A stretch of 18,019 bases of DNA from Chromera velia (Eukaryota; Sar; Chromeraceae): assembly GCA_018398765.1 (NCBI GenBank), contig JAHBMJ010002276.1, positions 2,501 to 20,519 on the forward strand, written 5' to 3'. The notes under the pieces were generated by a model. It did no database searches, was not told the DNA's origin, and saw only the letters and a list, made by a program, of their open reading frames with translations. Positions 9,578-16,892 of the stretch are shown here, piece by piece (the stretch's first letter is position 1; every line of letters starts with the position of its first letter). A program made the translations under genes and the position numbers.

Positions 9578-9950
9578 AGGGTCTAGGGGTGGTTTCGATA
9601 TATATTTTTATATTATATCATGGGCTGAGTGATAAAAATACATAATATAACCAGATCATTATCTGTAAATCATTGTGCAAACTCACTAGTGTCTTCATCT
9701 AGGATAATCACAGTGAGGCCTGTGCCCTCATAAATGGACTTTTGCCCTCAAGTCGGACTCCAAAAGTCCATTTATGAGGGCACAAGCCTAACTGTGGGAT
9801 TCTGACTAAGAATCACTATCACGATAATCGTTTAGCTCTTTGAGCAGAACATCTTCTTTGTTCTGAATCTTTTGAATAACTCTTGTATAAGATGCACCTA
9901 CTAGTATAGCTCTAGGCGTGGATTCTATATAAATATATATATTATATTCT
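9578..9950. repeat. Diverged direct repeats flanking the hairpin
   Basis: About 45 bases at 9578-9622 (with TCTAGGGGTGG then a TATA-rich part) reappear at 9905-9950 (with TCTAGGCGTGG then a TATA-rich part) in the same orientation, by eye about 80% identical and 329 bases apart. They enclose the inverted repeat at 9684-9826. They may be short terminal repeats of a small non-autonomous element; the AT-rich half could match by composition alone, so the GC-containing half carries the evidence. Confidence 0.5.
9684..9826. repeat. Long inverted repeat with a perfect 24-bp inner stem
   Basis: Bases 9721-9744 and 9761-9784 are perfect reverse complements, leaving a 16-base loop. Outside the perfect part the arms continue imperfectly: AATCACAGTGAGGCC on the left is answered by AGCCTAACTGTGGGATT on the right, and matching can be followed to about 9684 and 9826. 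The inner arm contains CCCTCATAAATGGACTTTT, and the loop (GCCCTCAAGTCGGACT with its border) resembles the arm, as if built by a tandem copy. There is no open frame. It could be a foldback element, a MITE remnant or a small-RNA precursor. Confidence 0.85.
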
Positions 9951-9977
9951 CATTCAAAAAAAAAATATATATATTTC

Positions 9978-10040
9978 TTCCTCTTCTTCGTCTTCTTCTT
10001 CTTCTTCTTCTTCTTTTTCTCCTTCCTCTTCTTCTTTTGT
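9978..10040. repeat. (CTT)n tract
   Basis: An imperfect CTT array with CCT and CGT interruptions follows an AT-rich run and lies just upstream of the LINE fragment. Confidence 0.9.
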
Positions 10041-10077
10041 ACCTTCAGCCTCTTTTGGTATTGTGGGTCACTAAAGA

Positions 10078-10791
10078 TTGTATAGGGGGGCCAGGCTGTT
10101 TGAATTAAAATGGAGGGGGCAGGATAAGACAGAGTGGATCAGAGAGAGTGATTTCATGAAAAGAAAGGAAGGACAAGAATTAGAGGAAAGGCGGAAAGCA
10201 ATCATCGAATACTGGAGAGCGAGAAGGGAAGAGCAAAAGAGAAACAGGAAGTCTGTGTTTGTGTGTGGACCAAAGAGCAACCTCCGTTTTACTTTTGTCA
10301 ACGTTAGAGGTTTGGGGACTAAGATAGAGAGGGGCAGCCTCCTCACATGGCTAGACCATCAGGATGCAGATGTTGTTGTCTTGACAGAAACACAACATCC
10401 CTCTTCAGAAATTGCACTTGGGGGCTGGAGAGGGATAAATTAGTGCCACAGGGAATGGAAGAGACGCAAGATGAATGTCAGGGTAGCCTGTGCTGACAGA
10501 GCAGCACGCTCGGGAGGGGTTTGCATCCTGATCCGGTCAGAAAGATAGGGAAAGCTGAGATCAGAATTCGAGCTCCTTAGTCCTAGCATCGGGAGGGCAA
10601 TAATTCATACGGCAGGGCGCAGACTACATGTGTTTGGGGTCTACCTCTGTTAAGGTCTACTTAGAGGGGTTGGCGCTGGTGAGTGCTTGCAGAGGTTCAA
10701 GGGTCTTCAGGGCTTGATGTCGTTAGAGTGGTTCAGGTTGATCCCTAGTGACAGACTCGATCGGTGTCAGGAGCATGGAGCTTTCTTGTGA
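10078..10791 (+). pseudogene. LINE (non-LTR retrotransposon) AP-endonuclease fragment, decayed
   Basis: A single frame opens at 10078 with a charged, helix-prone leader (RRKAIIEYWRARREEQKR). It then shows LRFTFVNVRGLGTK and DADVVVLTETQ, matching the start of the APE-type endonuclease of LINEs: the Asn of VNVRG and the Glu of LTETQ are two expected active-site residues. The frame is broken by TAG at 10441 and 10546 and TAA at 10651, but after the first stop it still reads SGGVCILIRSE and HVFGVYL, also typical of the domain. It closes with TGA at 10789. No reverse transcriptase follows, so the unit is truncated and cannot move by itself. Family membership beyond APE-type is not decidable. Confidence 0.8.
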
Positions 10792-10820
10792 TTCAGCGAT
10801 CGATCTGATTTCATAGTAGT

Positions 10821-10867
10821 CTTCCAAAAAGTCTTTTGGAAGTCTTTCATGTGATTTTGATCAAAAT
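10821..10867. repeat. Short hairpin plus adjacent 14-bp palindrome
   Basis: CTTCCAAAA (10821-10829) and TTTTGGAAG (10834-10842) form a 9-bp stem with a four-base loop. Twelve bases on, ATTTTGATCAAAAT (10854-10867) is its own reverse complement. They lie just after the LINE frame ends and are not followed by a T-run that would indicate a terminator. Confidence 0.75.
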
Positions 10868-10931
10868 GCGACAGGCTAAAATCTGTATAGTACAGGATGT
10901 TAACGTCCCGTCTCTTTTCTTGTTGATCCTT

Positions 10932-11010
10932 AAAAAGGCAGGTAGCGAGGATTGAACCTATGATCTTCTGTTTCTTAATGTTGTATGTTAACCACTAAGT
11001 CATGAACGTA
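10932..11010 (-). tRNA. tRNA-like unit (degenerate tRNA or tRNA-derived SINE head)
   Basis: Read on the minus strand, 11003-10991 carries TGACTTAGTGGT, close to the pol III A box. At 10958-10949 is GGTTCAATCC, close to the B box, and five Ts follow at 10936-10932. Counting from the A box with standard tRNA numbering places the B box in the correct T-loop position and puts T33 and an AAG triplet at 34-36 in the anticodon loop. The acceptor, anticodon and T stems pair poorly, so a functional tRNA is unlikely. A pseudo-tRNA or the head of a tRNA-derived SINE fits best. Confidence 0.4.
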
Positions 11011-11721
11011 AGCGACACACACCATTCTCTTTTGCTTAGCACTATTTTCAATTAAGTCAATTTATTTAATTCTCATTTTCTTTCTAGTCACGCTTTGATA
11101 GTGCATAGCATTGAATTCGTCTCTTTCTAAGATCGAGATTCCACGCTCGATTCATACATGATGTAATCGTATAGCATTCACTCCTTTCTAGGCAATTAAT
11201 ACTATATACAGTTCAGTACCATCGTTAAAAAAAAAAAAAATAACATTTTTGATGCTTCACCGATTCTTAAAATTGTTTTTTTTTTTTTTCTCTCTTTTTT
11301 TTTTTTGTACTTCAAGGATTGTTTCAGATCGTGTGTTCTTATGACCATTCTTTTTTTTTCCAGCACCGTATGCATATAGTAATACCGTAACGTACTCATA
11401 GACACTCTCACACATTGGTTATATGCATGCACATACCATATATAATTCATATACTGACACGTGGACTTCACAGACTCATTGAACGGATTAATTGAGCTAA
11501 ATCATGAGGGAAACCGCACATTTAATCCAATCAGCAATCCACGCACTGCCGGAGCATCGTAGCACATCATCACAGAGCAATACTCAGAGCAACATTGCGA
11601 TGCATGTTTCATCGTACCTCATCGCAACGCATGCATGCATCATTGTAACACCTTAATTATAAGCGCGTGCAGCCCCGCAAAGCACTCGAGATCGCGCGGC
11701 TGTGAGGGAGAAAAAAAAAAT
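11011..11721. other. AT-rich spacer with homopolymer tracts, no gene seen
   Basis: It contains an A14 run at 11227-11240 and T runs at 11276-11289 and 11295-11306, which might be tails of old retroposed copies in opposite orientations. Near 11595-11640 a GCATGC-rich patch has short inverted matches (TTGCGATG / CATCGCAA). No open frame has a protein-like composition. Confidence 0.5.
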
Positions 11722-12305
11722 TCACTGTCCGGCGCGCCCAATTCTCTCTATCGTGACCTTCACCTTGGTTACCGCCCAGGTTTGAGAGTCCACTGGGTAT
11801 CGGATGCATCTGTATGCGGGGTTTTTCCTCCTCTGAACTTTGCCCTCGATGCTCTCCACGAGTCTCTCTCTTCCCTTGATTACTCTCTTTGTTTTTTTCT
11901 GGGCCGCCACTTCCTCCTGTTTGATATCTTCCTGCTTGATGACATGCGGGAGCACGTTAGGGTTGATATCAGGTTGTTAGAAGACTGGATGAGGAGACTG
12001 CGGGGCGAAGGGGTTGTATCGGTGAGTCTCCTCTTTCTTGGTCTCGCTGTTTGTCATTGCGGTTGGTGTGGTGACCTCTGAGAGGTTCTCTCTCCATGCT
12101 GCGGCTCCTTCCTCTGGGTATCTGTATTCATAGCGGCTTGGATATGTGCTTTGGCTTGGGAGGAGAAGGAGTGTGGGATTAGCATCTGGTTCGGATAGTC
12201 AGGGTACGGGGTAGGGTAGGTGCTGGGACCGTTGTTTGCGAACATGTTGGCTTTTGTTTCCGTAGATGTGAGAGTTTCTTGAAGAGGGAAGTGGTTATGA
12301 TCAGG
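11722..12305 (-). pseudogene. Decayed Pro/Tyr-rich ORF, possibly retroelement gag-like
   Basis: On the minus strand a frame from about 12305 to 12057 contains a Met at 12245 followed by FANNGPSTYPTPYPDYPNQM, then a Gln/Ser-rich part, and stops at TGA 12054-12056. From there the neighbouring frame reads ETKKEETHRYNPFAPQSPHP, meets TAA at 11977-11979, and continues as a lysine-rich segment ending in YRCIRYPVDSQTWAVTKVKV before TGA at 11722-11724. The composition either side of the frame change suggests one former protein with a frameshift. Its strand and Pro-rich, basic nature recall gag of the element to the right, but no CCHC knuckle is present, so gag is only a possibility. Confidence 0.45.
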
Positions 12306-12450
12306 CTTAAGAGGATTTGGATTTTAGCTGGTTCAACTTGATCACAGTGATTGAAGAGTGGGGTTTGAAGAAAGTTGCTAAAAGTTTTGAAGAGGGTCGA
12401 TCGAGATGTCAGGCTTACAATTTCTTTGTAGGGAAATTTTTGGTCGATCG

Positions 12451-12634
12451 ATTCGGCCGGCTGTCGGCCAAACATACGTGTCTGTGCATGTCTTTTATTC
12501 TGCTTTCAGCCGATTTCAGTCGAAAAGAATCGGTTTTCGGATGGGGAAAGGCCTCTCTTTTCCGATTTTTCGCTTCCTTGACATGTTTTTTTTGGCCGCT
12601 TGCCGGTCGCTTCTCGGCCGATCTCCGGCCGAAT
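12451..12634. repeat. GGCCG-rich inverted repeat
   Basis: ATTCGGCCGGCTGTCGGCC at 12451-12469 is matched on the opposite strand by ATTCGGCCGGAGATCGGCC at 12634-12616, 16 of 19 positions. The 146 bases between hold further GCCGAT/AATCGG motifs. It may be a small inverted-repeat element or paired binding sites. Confidence 0.6.
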
Positions 12635-13323
12635 TTTTATTTTGCTGTCGTCTCCTGTAGCAAGCTCTCGACATCTTTCACAGCTCAGCTTGAGATTCAG
12701 TGTCGCTCATACCGATTGCTCGGTATCTCCCCCCCCCCTCCTTTATCTTTGGATTACTCTCTGGTGTTAACTCTTGTCATCAGTCTTGCAGATACTACTC
12801 TGAGTCTTCCCATTCTGGTGTAACTCTTGTTTGTCGCGGTCAGTCACTGCCTTGCTGTTGTTTGACGTGTGGTCATGCCTTCTTCTATTCTTTAGTAGTG
12901 TCGCTATACTTTGTAGGGAGTCTCTTTTACGTCGGTGCACCCTTTCACTCCAGGTCAGGTTAAAGAATAAGGTCGGTCCATGATATGCCAATCCTACCGT
13001 ATCTTTTATGATGATCAAGCTGCTGTTGTCTGGTTGCATACTCGTCTCTTCTCTGACTTATCCTTGTGTTGCTCCCTCTTTCTGTTTACATGTTGCTGGT
13101 TTACATCTCTGTGGATGGGATTCGACATTCAAGTCCTCCTTCATGATCCATGATGTCATCGATACATCGATCTTTATCGTCGAGTCCTTCCACTACGAGT
13201 CGATCGTACGCATACAACATGTGTCTCCACATCTCCATCGTCCTCTCGCCATTCCAGCACGTCTCCTCCGTTCTCCTCCCCGTCCATTCTTGGCATCACA
13301 TTGATCATCTACCATACTTTCTT
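12635..13323. other. Pyrimidine-rich stretch without recognisable gene
   Basis: Open frames on both strands are under 100 residues apart from one Phe/Ser/Leu-rich frame, and none carries a motif I recognise. Phrases such as TAACTCTTGT recur at short range, suggesting old tandem duplication. It may be flank or LTR sequence of a degraded retroelement, but no TG...CA ends or primer-binding site could be fixed. Confidence 0.45.
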
Positions 13324-13458
13324 CCACGGAAGGGATCCCTACACTCACGCCCACGGCAAAGATCTCTCTGCTTACGTCTACGGCAAGGATTTCTCTGCAT
13401 GTGTCTATGGCAAGGATCTCTATGTCTACATCTACGGCATGGATCTCTATGCATCTTC
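13324..13458. repeat. 27-bp minisatellite, five copies
   Basis: Five head-to-tail units of exactly 27 bases start at 13324, 13351, 13378, 13405 and 13432, each beginning CCACGG or CTAYGG and containing GATCTCT or close variants. Because 27 is divisible by three, the plus frame from 13301 reads a 9-residue repeat of the type YGKDLSAYV in all units without a stop. No spacers separate the units, so this is not a CRISPR array. Confidence 0.9.
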
Positions 13459-13550
13459 CCTACTTTGTCGCCATCTTCTTTTTCCTTCAGGTGGGCACTT
13501 TCAAAAAAAATTGATCAGAACGGTCTTTCTTTCTCTCTCTTCTCGCATTT

Positions 13551-13682
13551 CCTGTCACGTTATCCTCGTCTTCCTTCTTTTTTTTTTTGCAGTTCTTGTC
13601 ACGCTATTCTCTTCTCCCTTCTCTTTCTTTTCATAGTTCTTGTCATGCTATTCTCGTCTCTCCCTGAGTTTGATCCATCTCA
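13551..13682. repeat. 44-bp tandem repeat, three copies
   Basis: Units begin at 13551 (CCTGTCACGTTATCCTC), 13595 (CTTGTCACGCTATTCTC) and 13639 (CTTGTCATGCTATTCTC), exactly 44 bases apart. The second half of each unit is a pyrimidine tract that has diverged more. Two junctions look like splice acceptors (TTTTTTGCAG, TTTTCATAG), but no exon follows. Confidence 0.85.
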
Positions 13683-14270
13683 TTCTTTCTCTTCTCCTTC
13701 AGTTGTCTCTTTTCGAATATATGAGTGTATCGCCCCTTTCTATGCTCTAACTTAGGCTCACTGGTCATTCATTTACTCGCTTTCTTTCTCTTTCTGTTTC
13801 TCTCTGATGCTTGTCTATTTGTAGGGCTCTCCGAGGCGGTGTAACTCGACGTTCATTGTCAAGTCGTTCGTCAACGTCTCTTTCTCGAGTCTCGCCATTC
13901 TCTGCCATCTCCATCCATTTCCTGCTGTCTCTTGTCTTTTTGTGTCTTTGTTTCTTTTGCATTTAAAGGAGTGGGTGTTTGATTGGGTAAGTGAAGAATG
14001 AGGGGTGATTGGGTGAGTGAGTAGATGCGGGTGAATGAAGAAGGTTCTCATAGACTGGTTGGTGGGTGAATACGTATGGGTGTGGTCGTTGGGTCGTGGC
14101 ACACTCAGCTTTCTGCTGAGTACCCATACTAATATGATACTATTCGCACCCTTTCAGATGCAAAGAGTAAATGCACCGAAGTGTCAACCACTTGTGGGTT
14201 TAGAAAATTTGCTTGTGTCTGTATGAGCATTTTTTTTTTTAATAAGCCTGAGCGCGAGGCTTAGTTCGGT
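13683..14270. other. Spacer without supported gene
   Basis: The left part is CT-rich. From about 13965 the plus strand becomes G/A/T-rich with repeated GGTGA/GTGAATGA phrases. Short minus-strand frames are Lys/Arg/Glu-rich but carry no motif. Confidence 0.5.
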
Positions 14271-14301
14271 ATTTGTGTTTGTGTCTGTGTGTGTGTGTGT
14301 A

Positions 14302-14342
<41 letters not shown>
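14271..14342. repeat. (GT)n(AT)n compound microsatellite
   Basis: A GT tract changes to about twelve AT units and ends at ATGTGCAG, which could serve as a splice acceptor for the next feature. Confidence 0.95.
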
Positions 14343-14348
14343 GTGCAG

Positions 14349-14545
14349 GTCGATGATGATGATGTACTGGAGAGCGGGGGCCCAGTACGAGCGATTGAGC
14401 GGCGACCTTACCTCTCCCTGCGAGGTCCTGGTGGTGTGAGTGGCCAACTCACCCCCTGGGGGACCTTTTGTACGCATGCGCATGCGACTTCTCGCCGCGA
14501 AGGCGTCAGGATCGGAGGCTGTGGGTTATATGTACGCCTGGCAGG
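14349..14545 (+). CDS. GC-rich exon-like island (tentative host exon or exon remnant)
   Basis: GC content rises sharply after ATGTGCAG. In one reading, a phase-0 exon of 87 bases (14349-14435) encodes VDDDDVLESGGPVRAIERRP and more, up to the consensus donor GTGAGT at 14436. In another frame the block is open from 14350 to 14545 except for one TGA at 14437-14439. That frame reads YWRAGAQYERLSGDL before it, and FVRMRMRLLAAK then EAVGYMYAWQ after it, and ends at a donor-like GTCAGT. The second frame's end loosely resembles the C-terminal strand pair of AIG2/gamma-glutamylcyclotransferase-like proteins, but this is weak. Codon-rich GC here matches the host gene, not the retroelements around it. 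Confidence 0.4.
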
Positions 14546-15152
14546 TCAGTGTTATCTACTTTTATTCATCAGTCACCGATCGGTACGCGGTGCTACTCCA
14601 GGGAGGGTTCATGTATATAGGTGCATGCATGGATAAATGGATGATCGGATGGATGGATAGATGGATGGAATCCGATGGATGAATGGATGGATGGATAGAT
14701 AGGTGGATCGATAGATAGCTGGATAGATGGGTAGATGAATGGATGAATGGTTGATTGGAATGATGGATCGTTTGAGGTTTTCTACACCTAATTTCTCTTT
14801 CGAGATGATCTTGATGTTTATGCAGTTGAACTGCTTTTCAAGTTTTTGGGTTTGATTCATTTTGATTCAATCGCTCAAAAGTTTTTTTCGAAGCTCTGGC
14901 AAGGAGTTACGGCAGAGAGGCATTTGGCGGAGCTCTGTGTTCGGTCTTTCTCTATTGATCAATTCCATTAGTCACTCAATTGATCCTATCGTTAGCGGCA
15001 GCATGCTTTGGGTCCGTTCTATTTCAACTTGAGGTATTTCTCCATCCGGCATGGATTCATGCAAACATTCACTTCATTCATATAGGGATCATGCAGACAT
15101 TCATTTTCTTCATCATTCATGTCATCATAAATTGTTCTCGATCCGGCTTCCT
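14546..15152. other. Spacer between exon-like island and retrotransposon
   Basis: It holds the GGAT array and then AT-richer unique sequence. The 3' LTR of the minus-strand element should begin here or further left, but with the other LTR outside the window its ends cannot be set. A loose 32-bp tandem duplication (CATGCAAACATTCA / CATGCAGACATTCA) lies at 15058-15121. Confidence 0.5.
14630..14765. repeat. GGAT/GATA microsatellite
   Basis: A long imperfect array of GGAT, GATA and GAAT units, about 135 bases. Confidence 0.95.
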
Positions 15153-16265
15153 TCATTTTGCTTTCATGATTTTCATCGCTCTTTTGACTTTTAGTCCCTC
15201 CTCAAATTCTCGAATGAGTGCAAAACAGTCGCAGTCTTCTCCATCGGTCCACCACGACTTGTCCGGGTACCCCTCATAAATGAGTAAATATTGAACTTTC
15301 CCGTCTTTTTCTCTTTTTCCTATGACTTTTTTCACATTATAGTCTGACATCGCACTCCTGTTCGGGTTTCTGTCTTCTTTTTCAACCATTTGCTTCTTCT
15401 GTCTCATCTTTTTCTTTTTGGTCTCCGAGTTGAGGGAATGCTTGAATGGCAATACGCTTTTGCTCTGTGCGGAAGCCGAGTTTTGCTGTTCGATTACTTG
15501 CCAGTAGATGGCTTCGAGAACGATTCTTGCAGAGTCACGGTTTACGAGTGTGTCCTGTTTGTTTCCAGCAAGTTCTCTTCTTTCTACTTTCCAGTCTCCC
15601 TTTTTATCTCGAACTTTCCTTACAAGTGCTCCTTCCAAGAAATGCAATATGAAGTGCTGTTCTCCTTTGACTGTCCTGATATTTTCTATTTTCGCTCTGA
15701 TTTGTTCTTTCACCTGCAACTCTCCTACTGAGTGATAGTAAAAGAGAATGGTCTCTCCTTCCCTTAACAGCTTCCTGTCGGGGAAGAAATCGAATCTTTT
15801 TTCCGGAAGCGGTCGAGTTTCCGTTTCCATTTCCTCATCCTCCTGTTCTTTGTTGTCTCCACCTGCAGGCGATCTCATCTTCTTCTCTGTGTCTCTTTCT
15901 TGTCCTTCTTTTTTCTCAGGTTGGTCGTTCTGTTCTTCTTTCCTCACATGCATATTGAAAATCTCTTTGTTTTCTTTGTAATCTCTGCTGAAGTACGGTT
16001 TCACTCTGTGTCTGTTTACCGTTTGGCTTGATTGGCTTCCCAGCTTTTTAATGATCAGAGTGCGATTCGGTCTCACTTGCGTGATCATGTACGGCCCTTC
16101 ATACAATGGTGCGAGTGCTTTGCTGATTCCTTTTTGAGTAGGCGGCTTTTCTAGCCATACGTACATGCCTTCTTTGTATTTCAGTACTTTCTTTGGATCG
16201 ATGCAAAGCAGTCTGAGTATTCTCTGCTGTGCTGCTGCCTCAAAAAGTTTTCTTCTATCTTTCAA
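15153..16265 (-). CDS. pol: Integrase C-terminal part: GPY/F, chromo-barrel-like segment, chromodomain
   Basis: This 370-codon open segment begins at an internal Met; it is the tail of pol, not a separate gene. Residues 30-92 hold GPY/F (YKEGMYVWLEKPP, YEGPYMI, HRVKPYF). Residues 95-158 are an acidic, Lys-rich linker. Residues 164-262 are a strand-rich segment (LREGETILFYYH, KEQIRAKIENI, EQHFILHFLEG) recalling the chromo-barrel/Tudor-knot fold, an unusual insertion. Residues 309-356 (about 15341-15198) form a chromodomain: VKKVIGKREKDGKVQYLLIY, then EGYPDKSWW; the second aromatic-cage position is Tyr instead of the usual Trp. In known chromoviruses this module guides integration to marked chromatin. 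The segment is fully open while the core above is broken. Confidence 0.85.
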   Translation of the reverse strand: MKDRRKLFEAAAQQRILRLLCIDPKKVLKYKEGMYVWLEKPPTQKGISKALAPLYEGPYMITQVRPNRTLIIKKLGSQSSQTVNRHRVKPYFSRDYKENKEIFNMHVRKEEQNDQPEKKEGQERDTEKKMRSPAGGDNKEQEDEEMETETRPLPEKRFDFFPDRKLLREGETILFYYHSVGELQVKEQIRAKIENIRTVKGEQHFILHFLEGALVRKVRDKKGDWKVERRELAGNKQDTLVNRDSARIVLEAIYWQVIEQQNSASAQSKSVLPFKHSLNSETKKKKMRQKKQMVEKEDRNPNRSAMSDYNVKKVIGKREKDGKVQYLLIYEGYPDKSWWTDGEDCDCFALIREFEEGLKVKRAMKIMKAK

Positions 16266-16267
16266 TT

Positions 16268-16892
16268 CATTCCGCAGCTCAGCGAGAAGCTCAACATACT
16301 CGGGTGGGAAGACAGGTCCTCCTGCTTCTGTTAGTGAAACGAGGTAGCGTAGAGGGTGGTTTGGCTATCGTTGAAAGAGACAAAAGAACGGAGAAACTCC
16401 TGTGCTCATGTGTACTGCAGAATTATAAGCGAAGGCAGTAAAAGGAAGGAAATCTGTTCAGTTTTTTTGGTTTTTGTCAATGTAGCAAGAGAGCACAAAC
16501 TTCATGTCTTTGTAGAAGCGCTCAAGTCTTCCGTTAGTCTAAGGGTGATAGCTTGTTGTCTTTACTTTGTCGGTCCCAACTAAATAACATACTGCCTCTA
16601 TGATCTGTGTGAGCATGTTACTTCCCTGATCGGAAAGAAGCCTGATTGGCCTCTTGTATCTGCAGAGAATGGTGCGGACTAAACTTTGGGCAATCGTCGA
16701 TGCCTTAGCGTCTGGAACGGCGTCCACCTCAACCCATCTGCTGGTGAGGTCCATGTATGTGATTGCATATCGCATGCTGTCTTTACTGCGAGTGAATGGT
16801 CCCGTGATATCGATTGCCCACGATGAGAGCGGTTCGACGTCCAAAAAATTTTGGATCATGAATGCTTCTTGTTGTTTCCTTCTCTTCTTCTC
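16268..16892 (-). pseudogene. pol: Integrase catalytic core with three in-frame stops
   Basis: Continuing the same frame, the first catalytic Asp is in WAIDITGPF (16809-16811), the second in LLSDQGSN (16629-16631), and the Glu in LERFYK (16521-16523). The D,D-35-E spacing is exact. TAG at 16539-16541 falls just after SYHP, in the conserved loop before the Glu, and TGA at 16458-16460 and TAG at 16365-16367 lie beyond it, around an FAYNSAVHMSTGVSPF stretch typical of gypsy integrases. The catalytic residues survive but full-length translation does not. Confidence 0.85.

Noticed and set aside
12317-12823. Plus-strand frame of 168 residues rich in Phe, Ser and Leu
   Set aside because: It overlaps the GGCCG inverted repeat, shows no motif, and has the bias expected from T-rich DNA.
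13324-13458. CRISPR-like array
   Set aside because: The 27-bp units are directly adjacent with no spacers and the units diverge; the window is eukaryotic.
14546-15152. 3' LTR of the chromovirus element
   Set aside because: It is expected here, but no polypurine tract or TG...CA ends could be chosen and the partner LTR is outside the window.
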